This document shows positions 25,195 to 37,143 of a stretch of 64,000 nt of DNA, piece after piece; the stretch's first letter is position 1; every line of letters begins with the position of its first letter. The DNA comes from Ligustrum vulgare (lineage: Eukaryota; Streptophyta; Magnoliopsida; Lamiales; Oleaceae): the NCBI GenBank assembly GCA_963555705.1, contig OY743174.1, forward strand, positions 55,016,234 through 55,080,233. The letters run 5' to 3'. The notes beneath the pieces were generated by a model, which had not been told where the DNA came from, did no database searches, and saw nothing but the letters and a program-made list of their open reading frames with translations. The translations under genes were made by a program, and so were the position numbers.

Positions 25195-26116
25195 TGAATT
25201 ATCACAATTGCAATAATGAAAAACAATAAACAATCGACATAGCAATATGATAACGAAGAAACCCAACGTGGAAAAAATTTCGAGATCAAATCAGTTACCT
25301 CTACTATAAACAATTTCTGTTATAGTTAGATTTATCCAGCTTCCATTACTAGACAACGTAAATCTACCCCCGCTAACTCAAGATACAACTACCTCCAACA
25401 TTTTCTAGATCTTGATGCTTCTTCCTAGTTGATACCCCAAGAACCCCCCGTCCTTGTTAACTTCATGCACTTGTAGTCCAACATTCTGCAATCTTCAGCA
25501 GCTCTGAAATTTCATAATTGAAGAAGTAATCCTTATGTCAAACGATACCAAGTGTTTGATTAGGAACTATTGATGTTTTCCTAATTCGGGTTGTTGGATC
25601 ACAAGAAGAATATGGATTCAATCAATGGTGAATTTGGTTCTTGGATCATCAAATCATAGGATCAAGTATATGATATGTGTATATGTTAAGGCTCCGAAAA
25701 CTAGACAACAACCACATAGAGTTTCGTGCATAAGCTTGGTATATATAGTAGAATGATATAGACCACAAAAAATAGGTTAAAAACATACTTAGGGCGCGTT
25801 TTGGCCTTCGACTGCTCGAGCCGAATTTGAGCGTGATACGAGAGATCACTTTTTCCTTAAGGACTGCTTCAGCGTTATTCGAACGTGCTATTTTTGGGCA
25901 TGGACAGCTCGAGCGTAACTCGAGCGACAGGGTAGTGGAAATCACGCTCGAGCGTGAGACGAGTGTGATTTGTAACTTTCGAACTTCATCATTCTCTTTT
26001 CAACCCAACCCTAACCTACCTTATCAACAATACAAAATTGCACATAAGTCCTTGACTTTTACAAATGTTCAATTTAGTTCTTTGTTCACATAATTTTCAA
26101 TTATAGAATCCTAACA
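25195..26116 (-). repeat. Probable solo or truncated LTR (minus strand) with CTCGAGCG cluster
   Basis: Read on the minus strand it starts TGTTAGGATTCTATAATTG at 26116 and runs to about 25195 (…GATAATTCA). A cluster of CTCGAGCGT-type words and inverted variants lies at 25806-25975, upstream of a TATA-like CTATATATACC (about 25738-25748). Typical plant LTR wording (CCACGTTGGGTTTCTT) occurs near 25260. No matching second LTR or target duplication, so the boundaries are provisional. Confidence 0.4.
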
Positions 26117-26818
26117 AACATCATCAATTTAATACCGATAATCCAACAATATTCATCAATCAATTCAGGTAGGCTCAATATGGCAAAATCAAAAAATAAG
26201 GCAATGGAAAAATTAGGGCAAAATAATTAATTAAGGCAGACTCAATCTATAAACATCAACAAATAATCAATCCATTAACATGATAACATCATCTCAATTT
26301 CGAAAATTGGGACAAAATTTGAAATTAGGCAAAACAAATATACCTCAATTGGTTTTGATCAAAAAATATATATATATATACCTCAATTGGCAAGTAGAGA
26401 AGTGATACGATGGCGAGGCGGACAAGCGTTGATGGATGGCATGGTGCTCAGCATTAAGATGCTTTTAAAAACTTAAAATAGGGAGTTACTTGAATTTTAG
26501 TTTTAAGCATCAACTCTCTAAAACCGAGAACATATAGTATTCAGAAAGACTTTTGAAATGTTCTTAATCCATTAAGCTAGGTTAGAAATTCGCAATTGTT
26601 TTCTTCCTGCAATTTATTAATTAATCTATAACTATATATTTCAGTTTTTGTTAAAAATTCTAAAACATATCCTACTTGAATATCCCTATATAATAAAAGA
26701 GTGAACCATTTAGGCACTATTCATAAGCTGTTTAGCCGATTTGGAGCCGCATCTGTGTTTGAAGCTGACTAGAAGACATTTAAGCTGCTGACCTTTTAAG
26801 CCATTTTATTTTACACGG

Positions 26819-27535
26819 TGATGAGAACCGAGGAAGTCAAACCTCGATGCACGAGTCTGTGGGACCCATGGCGAGATCCGATGCCGAAGAAGTTCAATAT
26901 TCGAGGCTAAACAAGTATTTAAAGTCAAGAAAAACAAGCCTAGAATCAAGTTGGAGCCAAAGATTGAAGAAATGGAGTTTCAGCCAAGATCGGTCGACCG
27001 AAAGTCACTTCGGTCAACCGAAAGTCTGCAGAGATTTTTGAAGACAGCCTCAGTCGCGTTCGGCTGAGGGTTGGTCGACCGAAAGTCCCATTTCGGTCGA
27101 CCATGTGATCGATCAAAACACTCCGTTTCACAAAAACAAGGTTTTTCTTGCAATTTTCGAATTTACATTTTTTACCCATTTTGTACATCATATACACATT
27201 TTTCATTGCAAACCTCATTAACTTGTAATGTTCATATGAATTGCTCTCTTTAGAGGCTCCTTGAGGTAAGGATAAAAACCTCATTTGTTCTTGTCTTGGA
27301 ATTTAATCAACTTTGCTTGAGTATTTTTATTCTTGTGTTGTTGTTTATTTCCTCCATCTTGAAATTTGTTTAGTTAATACCCATTGGGATAGGGTTAGTT
27401 TAATCCTTGAATTTTGGGTTAGATTTAAACTTGAGTTAAGGTGTTTATCACTTATTTTACCACTTTAGCTTTCTTGGGTTTTGTATTAAATTGTTGTAGG
27501 AATTTTCGGTCAATATACCGAAGGGGTTCGCATCA
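26819..27535 (+). repeat. 5' LTR of gypsy element
   Basis: Contains repeats of TCGGTCGACCGAAAGT and one-base variants at 26990-27115, in the likely U3 part, and poly(A)/R-like sequence further on. The 3' LTR carries the same cluster at 31610-31765. Confidence 0.88.
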
Positions 27536-27537
27536 TT

Positions 27538-27549
27538 TGGTATCAGAGT
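27538..27549 (+). other. Primer binding site (initiator tRNA-Met)
   Basis: TGGTATCAGAGT begins two bases after the 5' LTR end. It is complementary to the 3' end of plant initiator methionine tRNA, the usual primer for minus-strand DNA synthesis. Confidence 0.85.
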
Positions 27550-28423
27550 TTGACTCTAATTTGGTAAACCTATCTTACATTTCTTGTTGACAAAAATATA
27601 TATATATTGGGGAAAATTTCATATGCCCATGAGTAATTCTTGATTCCTACATATTGGGTATATTGATTGTTGCATTTGTTGGGGGTTTCCATTAGTCAAA
27701 CACTTACAAAACCTACACTTTTCAATTGTGTACTCAAAGTGTTTGATAAATTGCCTCAAAGAAAATACCCCATTCATGCCTTATTATTCAATGCCCATAA
27801 CTTGTTAATTACTTGGTGCTATCTAATTCCATTATTGAGATTGAGTTATCAACATTATATCCCATATATCACTTGCTCCATACATTGGGTAATATTGATC
27901 ATTCATTCCTCCATTGTCCAAATTTGAGTTGTTGGGGGTATTCATATATCCACATTATACACATTCAAGGTCACTTCAATATTGAGTACAAAGTGTTTGA
28001 TAAATTGTCTCATTGAAAATTTACACTCTTTGTGCTTATTGTTCTACATCTATGCCTTGTCTATTATTTGTGGTTTGTCAATCCCATTGCTAAAATTGTA
28101 TTCCTAGCATCTTATCCCACATAAATATTGTTCCTTTTGATTATAGCAAGCACATAAATTCCATTTGCTATTGTATTTACTTGTTATAAATTCCTTCTTC
28201 TTTGTTTGTGATCCTTGACTTCACAAGAATTATACTTTGTGGTTTAGTTGATTACCTTCCTTGGAGAATTTGAGAACGGAGATTTTTGAGTGGAAAAAGG
28301 TAAGATTGGTTAGCTCATTAGAGGGTAAAAGCCTAAATTGAGTGAAACACGAGTGAAAAATATTCTTGTGAGAACACTTTCACACTTGCACACCATGTCA
28401 GATTCCAATACTCAACTCAAGAC

Positions 28424-29500
28424 TTGAAGTACTTGTTACAAAATCTTTCAACCACCATGGCTAGACAAATTGAGGAGATTGGGGGTGAGTTGGAAAATTT
28501 AGGAACAAGAGGGGATAATACATCAAATAGGGGAGGTGAAGAAAGGATGTGTAGTAGAAGAAGGGTGAGGGATAATTTTGGGGACATTGTGTATAAGGAT
28601 GGAATTAGAAAACAAAATGGTAGTTTGAATAGGAAAATTAGAAGGGATGTTTGGAGTAATGAAAGTGATAGTGAACAAAATGGGAGTATGAATAGGAAAA
28701 GAAGAGAGTGGTTAGATGATAGGAGAAATGGAGTTGATGAAAATGTTGATAGTGTGAGAATGCAAAATTCATCACTCCATGGAATGAGTAAAAGTGGAGA
28801 AGTGGAAGAAGATTGGAGAATGGGTAGAAAAAGAAGAGAATGGGTAGATAGAAATGGATATAAGATGTATGAGAAGGTTGATATTGAGAAAATGAAGACT
28901 CCATCATCCAATGAGAGGGGAGGTAGTGAAAGTAGAAGAGTAGTGAAGGAGATAAATGCTATGCCACCAAAATCTTTGACCTATACTAATGAGATGGAAA
29001 AACATGAAGAAGAGACTTTCTACACTAGATGCCTTGTGGGGGATAGGGCATGTAGTCTCATTATAGATGGGGAGAGTGACACGAATTTGGTGAGTGCTAG
29101 TAGGGTGGAAAAATTGGGATTACCGGCTATGAAATATCCTAATCCTTATGTGTTGCGAAGGTTTGGTGACTATGAGGAGCTGAGAGTGAGTGATCAAGTT
29201 CTTCTTACTTTCAACATTGGAACCTATAGTGACCAAGTGATATATGATGTAGTTCCCATGCATACTACACACATAATTTTGGGGAGACATTGGCAAAGTG
29301 ATAGGAGTGTGACACGTGATAAGAGGAATAACCGGTATAGCTTCCAAATGGATGAAAAAAAGGTTGTGATCCTATATTTGAGCCCGGAAGAAGTATACAA
29401 AGATCAAATGAAGCTCAAGAGGGAATTTGAGGAAGAAAAGGAGAAGAAGAAAGAAAATAAGAAAAGAGAAAGGAGAAAGAAAATGAAAATGAAAATTTGA
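28424..29500 (+). pseudogene. Gypsy gag/protease region
   Basis: Open frame of about 358 codons; the first true ATG is near 28457 in this frame. The first 180 residues are highly charged with repeated RKRREW-type segments and resemble no gag domain I can name. Residues around 200-310 are a retropepsin-like protease: TRCLVGDRACSLIIDGESDTNLVS, then VLRRFGDYEELRVSDQVLLTFNIG, VPMHTTHIILGRHWQ. The active site reads DGE where DSG or DGG is usual. The C-terminus is a long Lys/Glu run. It is followed by a second, overlapping frame. Confidence 0.75.
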
Positions 29501-30540
29501 TTGAGGAATTTGATGACAACACAAAAGTGAGGCTAAATGAGAGCATGAGAGTTGGGGTCACGACCCTAGAAAAAGGTGAGAAATTGAGAGTTGGAGCCAC
29601 GACTCCAGAAAAAGGAGAGATGAGAGAAGAACCGAGAGTTGAGGTTTCTACCACAGAAAATGATGAAGGAGTGTTGAGTGTCACCAAGAAAATGGAGAGA
29701 AGAGATCACACAAAAATGTTTTTTACTCTTGAATATTCTAACAATGCCCTCCCTAGCTTGGTTATTTCTTTGTTGCAAGAGATCGTGAGGCCGACTTATC
29801 AAAGCAACCAAGAACTCAAAAGTCATGCTGAGTGGAAAAACTTTATGGAGATATTTTCCTACCACAACAAATACAATCAAGGAAAAGCAAATGTGGTAAC
29901 CAATGCAATGTCTTCGAGGTATGTTCTTAACACTTCTTCGAGAGTAAGGTTATTATATTTGGAATACATTAAGGGATTGTATGACATTGATGTGGACTTG
30001 ACAAATGAAATCTTGTCGTATGAAAATGTTGCATGTGATGAAGGTCATTGGCATGATAAATTCCTCACTTGTATATCCAAATATTTGTGTGTGCCTATTT
30101 GCCTAAATGTCAAATTTCCTTATTTTGAATGTAGTAGGGACATAAATGTTGACGACCCGATTATGTCTAACATGCATGTCTCATGTGGTAAAGTTTATAG
30201 GAAAAATGGATTTTTATATTGTGAAAACAAACTCTCCATTCCTAGTTGCTCAAATGTCAAATCTTTTTATCGTGAACTTATTATGGGCTTGCAAGCTAAT
30301 AATCCAAAATGGTTTAACATTTGTGAATCATTTGGTAAGCGAGATTTTCTAAATTCTATAAACATGATGATTATTTATTTTAGGAAATTGGTTTGTTGAT
30401 TTTTAAAAGTGCCATATGTGAATTGCTAATGGAAGAGGCACATGATGGTTGTTTGATGGGGCGATTTAAAATCAACGGGGTCTTAGGGGTATTATGTAAT
30501 AAATTTTATTGGCCTAATTTGAAGCTTTGTGTTGAACATT
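29497..30540 (+). pseudogene. Gypsy pol remnant: RT core missing in frame, RNase H end joined to integrase zinc region
   Basis: The frame starts with a variable linker (two similar VGVTT/VGATT…EKGE units), reaches LPSLVISLLQE, which normally precedes the reverse transcriptase. It then passes directly into SNQELKSHAEWKNFMEIFSYHNKYNQGKANVV, the end of RNase H. The whole RT core is absent without breaking the frame. The integrase part (YRKNGFLYCENKLSIPSCS, then in another frame EEAHDGCLMGRF) decays after 30396 with stops near 30570 and 30645. Confidence 0.75.
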
Positions 30541-31438
30541 TTTGCCCTTATAGTAAATGCCGAAATATCTAAACTCAAGTTTTTACCCCAAGAATTCCAT
30601 GCATATTTGCCCATCATGAGTAAACCTTGGACTACTACTTCTATGAATTTTATAGTGGGTTTACTTGGAACAAAGAAAGAAAATGATGCTATTTTGTGAT
30701 TGTTGGTACAAGTATTAAAATGTCACATTTGATTGCATGTCATGAAACCAACAAGGTCATCAACATAGCTAATCTTTTCCTTGAGAATTTGTGTATCTGC
30801 ACGCAGTTGGTTCTAATTTTGTGGTTGTTAAATATGCTTACAATTTAATTGCTCATCGTATTAGCAAGTTTTCTCCACTTAAAGTTGCTTGTGACTTAAA
30901 CCTACTAACTCTGTTGAACTTTATGCATATGTTTATTGAAGAAAGAGTTGGTTTAGGTGGACACGAAAATGCACTTTTGGTTAAGCCCCTTTGCAGGAGG
31001 TTCGAGCTTACATTTGGGGAAATTGGTGAGCAATGTACTTCCAATGCCAAACCATGGTGGGAATCATCTTCCATTTGATCCGGGATGCCGGTTGTGTTCC
31101 CATTCGTGGAAGGAGCGACCCCTCGATCAAATAAAATCCAGATTGCTACTCTGCGGTGTTGGCCCAATTCAAGCTTTTGATGACACCTACAAATTGATTT
31201 TTCACGGTGAGTGTGAAATTTCAGTCACATTTATTGTGCCTGAATTTTCTCTTTTTATTGTAGGTGTCTATTCATGGTCGAATCTCTTTCGACATGGAGG
31301 GGACGATGAGAATCGCGAAGGTCCAACTTCATTGCACGAACCTGTGATCCACAACGTTGGAAGATCAAAGTTCAAGGAGTCCCACGATAGTGCATCCAAG
31401 CAAGATTCGAGGTCGAATCATTTTCAAGAGGGAGGGGA

Positions 31439-32181
31439 TGATGAGAACCGAGTAAGTCAAACCTTGACGCGCGAGCATGTGGGACCCATGGCGAGATCCG
31501 GTGCCGAAGAGGTTCAATATTCGAGGCTAAACAAGTATTTAAAGTCAAGAAAAACAAGTCTAGAATCAAGTTGGAGCCAAAGATTGAAGAAATGGAGTTT
31601 CAGCCAAGATCGGTTGACCGAAAGTCACTCCTGTCGACCGAAAGTCTGCAGAGATTTTTGAAGGCAGCCTCAGTCGTGTTCGGCTGAGGGTTGGTCGACC
31701 GAAAGTCCCATTTCGATCGACCGAAATAATTTCGATGGACCAGTTCGATCGACCGAAACACTCCGTTTCACAAAAATGGGGTTTTTCTTACAATTTCCGA
31801 ATTTATATTTTTTACCCATTTTGTACATTATATATACATTTTTTATTTCAAACCTCATTAACTTGTAATGTTCAAGTGAATTGCTCTCTTGAGAGGCTCC
31901 TTGAGGTAAGGATAAAAACCTCCTTTGTTCTTGTTTTCGTCTTGAAATTTAATCAATTTTGCTTGAGTATTTTTATTCTTGTGTTGTTGTTTATTTCCGC
32001 CACCTTGAAATTTGTTTAGTTGATACCCATTGGGTTAGGGTTAGTTTAATCCTTGAATTTTGGGTTAGATTTAAACTTGGGTTAAGGTGTTTATCGCATA
32101 TTTTACCACTTTAACTTTCTTGGGTTTTGTATTAAATTGTTGTGGAAATTTTCAGTCAATATACCGAAGGGGTTCGCATCA
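31439..32181 (+). repeat. 3' LTR of gypsy element
   Basis: Partner of the LTR at 26819. Preceded by the purine tract at 31425-31438 and followed by the CACGG target copy. Carries the palindrome cluster (TCGACCGAAAGT variants) with one extra unit near 31725-31765 that is missing from the 5' LTR. Confidence 0.88.
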
Positions 32182-32186
32182 CACGG

Positions 32187-35100
32187 TCTCTACTTACCTG
32201 ATCCGGTTTGGCCCATTTGTACAGAGAAGTTGTATTGAGCCATTAAAAAGTGTACTGAAACCATTTTTCACTTTTCACGCAACCTCTCACCATCTCATCT
32301 CTCTCACGCAACCACACAATCACTCGTAGACATCCACCCCCTTTCTCTCTGACTTTTCTTCTTCGAGACTTCTCCTTCAGCTTGATCATTCCACCAACCG
32401 GCAGTGCTTCTTGAACCACAATCAGCCTCGCCCTCTGCCATCAGCGATTCCTCCTGCTCGTGATCCGATCACGCTAGATAAGTATTAATCTTTCCTAAAC
32501 CATTTGTGTACGTTTGAACGAGTAAGGTTTTGTATTTGGTTGTTTTCCAGTGTTTTCTTTCTACCGAACATTCAAGATTCGGTCCAATTTTGTGTTTTAT
32601 TTTTTATTTTTTTTCCTTATTTGCCTTAAATCGGTTCTTTTATTATTTATAATTATAGTATAAAACATAATATTTTTTTTCCAAATCATTCAACACTAAG
32701 TACTCTTTAAATATTTGCAATTTTTTTCTCATTTTAGTTTCTATGGATTCTGTGATGTAATAATGTGTTTGTGCATTTGTATGAACCGTTTTACACATCT
32801 ACCTAAAATGTTGGCCATGTAGATTTGTCCATTAGTTTCTTTGGCATCAGTCAAATGAATGCTCTAATTGAAACTAAGATTAAGGTTGAGTGACCAATTC
32901 GGAATAAACTGAAAGCGAGTGACTAGAATATTGCTATAAGTTGGGTTATCTACTAATCAACCATGTTTTTTTACCCTAAAATTGTTTTTGATCTTATATT
33001 TTAGGTAATTCATTATTGAGATATATTAGGGATAATTACTCCTCTTGATTGAATTCATATATGCTCTAAATTTTTGGAACACTGACATTATTTGAACAAT
33101 GACTACTTCTGCCAAAATTCTGAATATCGAAATGCCAATCCCAACCAAGTAGACCACCTAGGAGCCTAGACCAGGTGGTTGATGGAGGAGGCAAGGGATA
33201 CTGTAAGATGAAACTTACTCTTACAATACTATTATGAATGTTTCATGCACTTGATTCTATGGATCTGCACATTTTCATCATAAGTTTAGTAGGGTGTTAT
33301 AACTTATATTATATCATTTAGTTTAATTCAATTCCTTCTCTGTAACTAAATAAATAAAGAAAATTCCATTTTTTTTCAATTTTATCATTTAGTTTAATCC
33401 AATTCCCTTTCCGCAACTAAATAAATAAAGAAAATTCCAGTTTTTCAAAAGAAATTTCTATCATGGAGCTTTTATTCTTAACCTTTCTTTTCTTTATTCT
33501 TTTGTAGGGTAAAAAAACTAACTGTTTTGCTCTGCTGTAACCAAAAGTTCAGTTATTATGTGTTTGTAAATCTCATTGGAATGGTAAGAGTTCGGATTTT
33601 ACGTCTAATTTATTTAAGCAACAAGTTTTGTTGTATTTGATCATTGAACTGATTTTCGATCCTTTAACTGGTTTTCCAGTTTGATCAAAATAACCCCATT
33701 TTGTCATGTATAAATATTGAAATTATTTGGATTTAACTTCCCCATTTTAGCCTAAATGTGGATCAAATGAAAGCACGAGAGCTTGTGATTTAAGCAAATC
33801 CTGTTTTCACTGTTCTAAAAACAAGGTGCATCAACTTTTATGTGAAAATAACGTAATTCAACCTTTTTTTTTCATTTTCAATTGTAGCTTACACTAATTT
33901 TCCTAAGAATTTTATTAAGAATAAAGTAAGATTGTTGTTGTATTTAAATAATTGTTATAATTGGATTTTAGTAAATTCTAAGCTCATTAAGTTTATAAAG
34001 TAATATAAATATTCAATACTTATTATGTTTTGACAATTTATACAATTTATGTTTTGCTCAGTAAATTTATTAGCTGGCATGTGAATGATATGCATTCCTA
34101 GATTCATCTAATCATGATTTTCTTTGGAATATAACATGAGTTCATAGATTCATCTAATCACGAGCTTCTTTGGAATATAATGAAGACAAAATAAACTAAT
34201 CTGAAATTTTTATCTAGGGCTCTGGGATTTAAGTCCAAGCTTGATATCTCTAACGAAAATCAAGGGCCGCGTTGTTTATAGGGTCTGGTTTTGCTAACCA
34301 TAACAGTGGATTTATGTTCCTATTATAACTGAGATTGATCTTCTCTATTAGTTCGATCCTTGGGATCTTTCCAGTAGCTTATTTTATTGGGTCATTTTTT
34401 ATTTTATTTTTTCATTTCAAAATTCCAATGATTTATGGGGTATGTTGTTTTGCTAAATATTGTTCCATTAGAATTCTTTTATTTTATTTTAGTCAAAACC
34501 GATTGGATGAAATTGGAAATTACATTTGTTTAGACTAGGGATGATTTAGAATTTCTTGGAAAAAGTTCAAAGATTTTTTATTGATTGGAATTTTAATAAA
34601 CTGACAAGTCATTGCAACATATTGAGCAAGCATTAAAATTTGCTCTGAAGTGTGATTTGGGAGAAAATTAAGTGATTTTGAAGACTTTCTTGCTTATGAG
34701 AAAACAAATATAAATGTGACGATTAACACAATAAATTATGTGATTTTAAAGACTTTAGTTATATAGTTGACATCTTATCAGATTTTAATCATTATCCTCT
34801 AATTCTTCTTGTTGTTATTATCATCATTACAGTATGTTCGTTCATTGCTTCTAAATTCTGCAGATTGTGAATGCCCAATCTTGCAAGTTATCTTGCTGCT
34901 GCATAGACAAACTTGAAGTAGAGGTATTGTTTATTGTGTCGTTTTTCTTTTTGCTCTCTCTCCCCCTTTTGGTTTCATGTCTTTATTTTTGCTTTTACAG
35001 TGAAAGTTAAATGATCCATGAATACCTTGTGAAAACTCAAGATGTATTATGTTGCAAAATCCAACCTTTTGCTATTATAACATGCAGACAAAATTGAAAT

Positions 35101-36538
35101 TGAGAATGTGTGGTGAAAAACAAGTTTGGGGGATAATGAATTTTTAATTAAGACTCTAATAGAGGTTCAATCTATTTATGTATTATTGTATTTAATTCAT
35201 GCAGTGCAAAAGTTAGAGGAGAGGGTATCAATATGGTTGTCATGATTTCCTTGGTTATTGGTGAAGTTAGCAAATTGAAGGATGTCCTGGATCTCTTTGA
35301 ACTATTTTTATCTCCATGCATGTTTTAAGCTTTTGCTCAATAGTTAAATATCAATAAGCGAGTAATTTATCAACATTAGTGCTCATATGCTATGTGTTCA
35401 TTTGGATTCGAGGATACCTATGCATTTTTTCGTAAACAAGACATAATTAGTTTTGAAGCTATTATTATGACATATTTGGGATACTAGACTTGAGAACGGA
35501 TCGAACATGACTAAAGCAAGGAGAGAAGTATAACAAAATTTGTTCTTTTTCGTGTTCACTCCAGTCGAGTTGAATGAGACAAACATGTCATTAATCTATG
35601 CTTCAATAGTGAACTAGTTTCTGCTTTCACGCTTAATATTTTAACATTTATCATTTCAAAATTATTTGCTAATATCTTTCTTGTATTTATAGGATCTTCT
35701 CATATTTTTAGTTGTTAAAATGATCTGGAATTACATCTTTTGATTTTAGTAAGATGATAGATGGTCTTTTCAAGCATGAAGAAAGCCTTCCAAGGGAATA
35801 AAGGCATTTAGATTCCCTTGAAGAACCAACAATTTGAGAGCTTGGTGTGGGAAAAACGCTCTTCAATGTACAACTTTTTGATTGCTGCAAGGCTGACCTT
35901 CAATGTCAAAATAAATCCTCTATGCTTGTCAATTGAGCCACTGCAATCCTTGGATGCAATTGTTATACATAAATGTCGTATGGGGCTCATTTCCCATACA
36001 ATGTATGATGAAGCAGGTAACTTCCTGTAATGATTTGCTTAATTTATTTGTTTTATAACTGTTCATCACATGTAAGATGAGCTCGTGTTCAGGTACCATG
36101 AATTATAAGTTGACCTATAAATGTTGCTTAATTAAGTTTCCGGCCTTTAATATTTGTTTCATGGGTTGGATTTAGGTACTATGAAATATTTAAATTCTAA
36201 AATATTCTGTTATTTAGGTTCTTAATTATGTTACTTCAAAGCAATAACCTTTTTCATTTGGCATTTTGTATAAACTCTCTCTATATATATTGTGTTCTTT
36301 CTTGGAGTCATACACATTCTTTGTTGGTGTAATAAACTGTTTCATCACATGGAAAAAACAGAACATTTGTTTTAGGATAAAGATGGAGTGAAAGTTTTTT
36401 AAATTAACTTATTTTCTATTCTTCATTATAGATGTAAATGCAAGTTTTACGGTGCAACGTTCACCAAATTTCTATGATATTAGGTGCCAAAAAATAATAT
36501 AACACGTGTACTCGTATTACATACTCAACGACAATATT
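32187..36538 (+). other. Helitron interior with captured-gene-like sequence
   Basis: 32270-32480 is CT-rich and GC-richer than its surroundings, like a host 5' UTR. An exon-like block 34863-34924 is bounded by AG and GT. Another open block, about 35820-36018 on the plus strand, ends in a GTAACT donor and encodes an unbroken stretch including VKINPLCLSIEPLQSLDAIV and IHKCRMGLISHTMYDEAG. I could not identify the donor gene. The rest is AT-rich intron-like DNA. Confidence 0.4.
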
Positions 36539-36567
36539 GCACGTTCATTGCGCGTGCATCAAACTAG

Positions 36568-37143
36568 TATATGTATAAAAAAATTGAACCAATAATGTTG
36601 TTCTTATTTACTTTTCTTTAAAATAAAAAAAATATTATTTCAATTCTCTGATTCTATCAAGATAATCTTTTGTGCCAAAATTAAGAGAGGACTAGCTACT
36701 ATCGAAAATTGACAAATGCATGGAATAAACAATATGTAAAGTACAAATCGAGACAATGTAAAAATCAATCATGCTACAAGAATCGAAAATTTGACATAAA
36801 GTTTTACACTCAGACACGTGACAGCAATCTATTTATTTACCTATCACATCAACTTCAAAATCAACAGCTCACAAAAATTCGATCATTCAGGTAACAAATA
36901 AAGGTGGTTATCTAGCATTATTCATGTAAAAATTGCTTGTGAGTCCGAGCTCAAATGAATTCTCTTTCTCGGAAGAGTCGTGATTAAAATAAATAAATAA
37001 ATAAATCATTTAGAAGATTGTATAAATCATGATAAGGATTTCATATTTCTTCTCTTAAAAGTGATCTACACAAAGTAATATAGTTTTCAAATCTGGAACA
37101 AATAGAACAAGATATATTTCATTTGAATTGATATGCGGCGTTT
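36568..37143. other. Intergenic, no gene recognised
   Basis: AT-rich. Nothing beyond a short AAAT repeat near 36989-37004. Confidence 0.45.

Larger units (their letters stand above)
26819..32181 (+). mobile_element. Ty3/gypsy LTR retrotransposon, complete ends, reverse transcriptase deleted
   Basis: 5' LTR 26819-27535 and 3' LTR 31439-32181 both start TGATGAGAACCGAG and end GGGGTTCGCATCA. A perfect 5-bp target duplication CACGG flanks the element (26814-26818, 32182-32186). The tRNA-iMet primer site TGGTATCAGAG begins at 27538 and a polypurine tract GAGGGAGGGGA precedes the 3' LTR. The two LTRs differ at many sites and in length (717 and 743 bp), so the insertion is not recent. Internal coding retains a charged N-terminal region, protease, the end of RNase H and part of integrase only. 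Confidence 0.9.
26683..36567 (+). mobile_element. Candidate Helitron, non-autonomous, interrupted by a gypsy element
   Basis: The 5' end TCCCTATATAATAAAAGAG follows an A. The 3' end has the hairpin GCACG…CGTGC (36539-36557), a short spacer and CTAG (36564-36567) followed by T. The TC start, subterminal hairpin, CTRR end and A/T insertion site are the defining marks of Helitrons, which make no target duplication. Without the nested retroelement it is about 4.5 kb. No Rep/helicase ORF is visible. Sequence at 32190-36050 includes a CT-rich leader-like stretch and exon-like blocks, as expected if host gene pieces were captured. Confidence 0.6.

Noticed and set aside
28417..28911. 164-codon minus-strand ORF
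   Set aside because: Shadow of the purine-rich charged region of the gypsy ORF on the plus strand; the Ser/Leu/Phe-rich composition follows from that.
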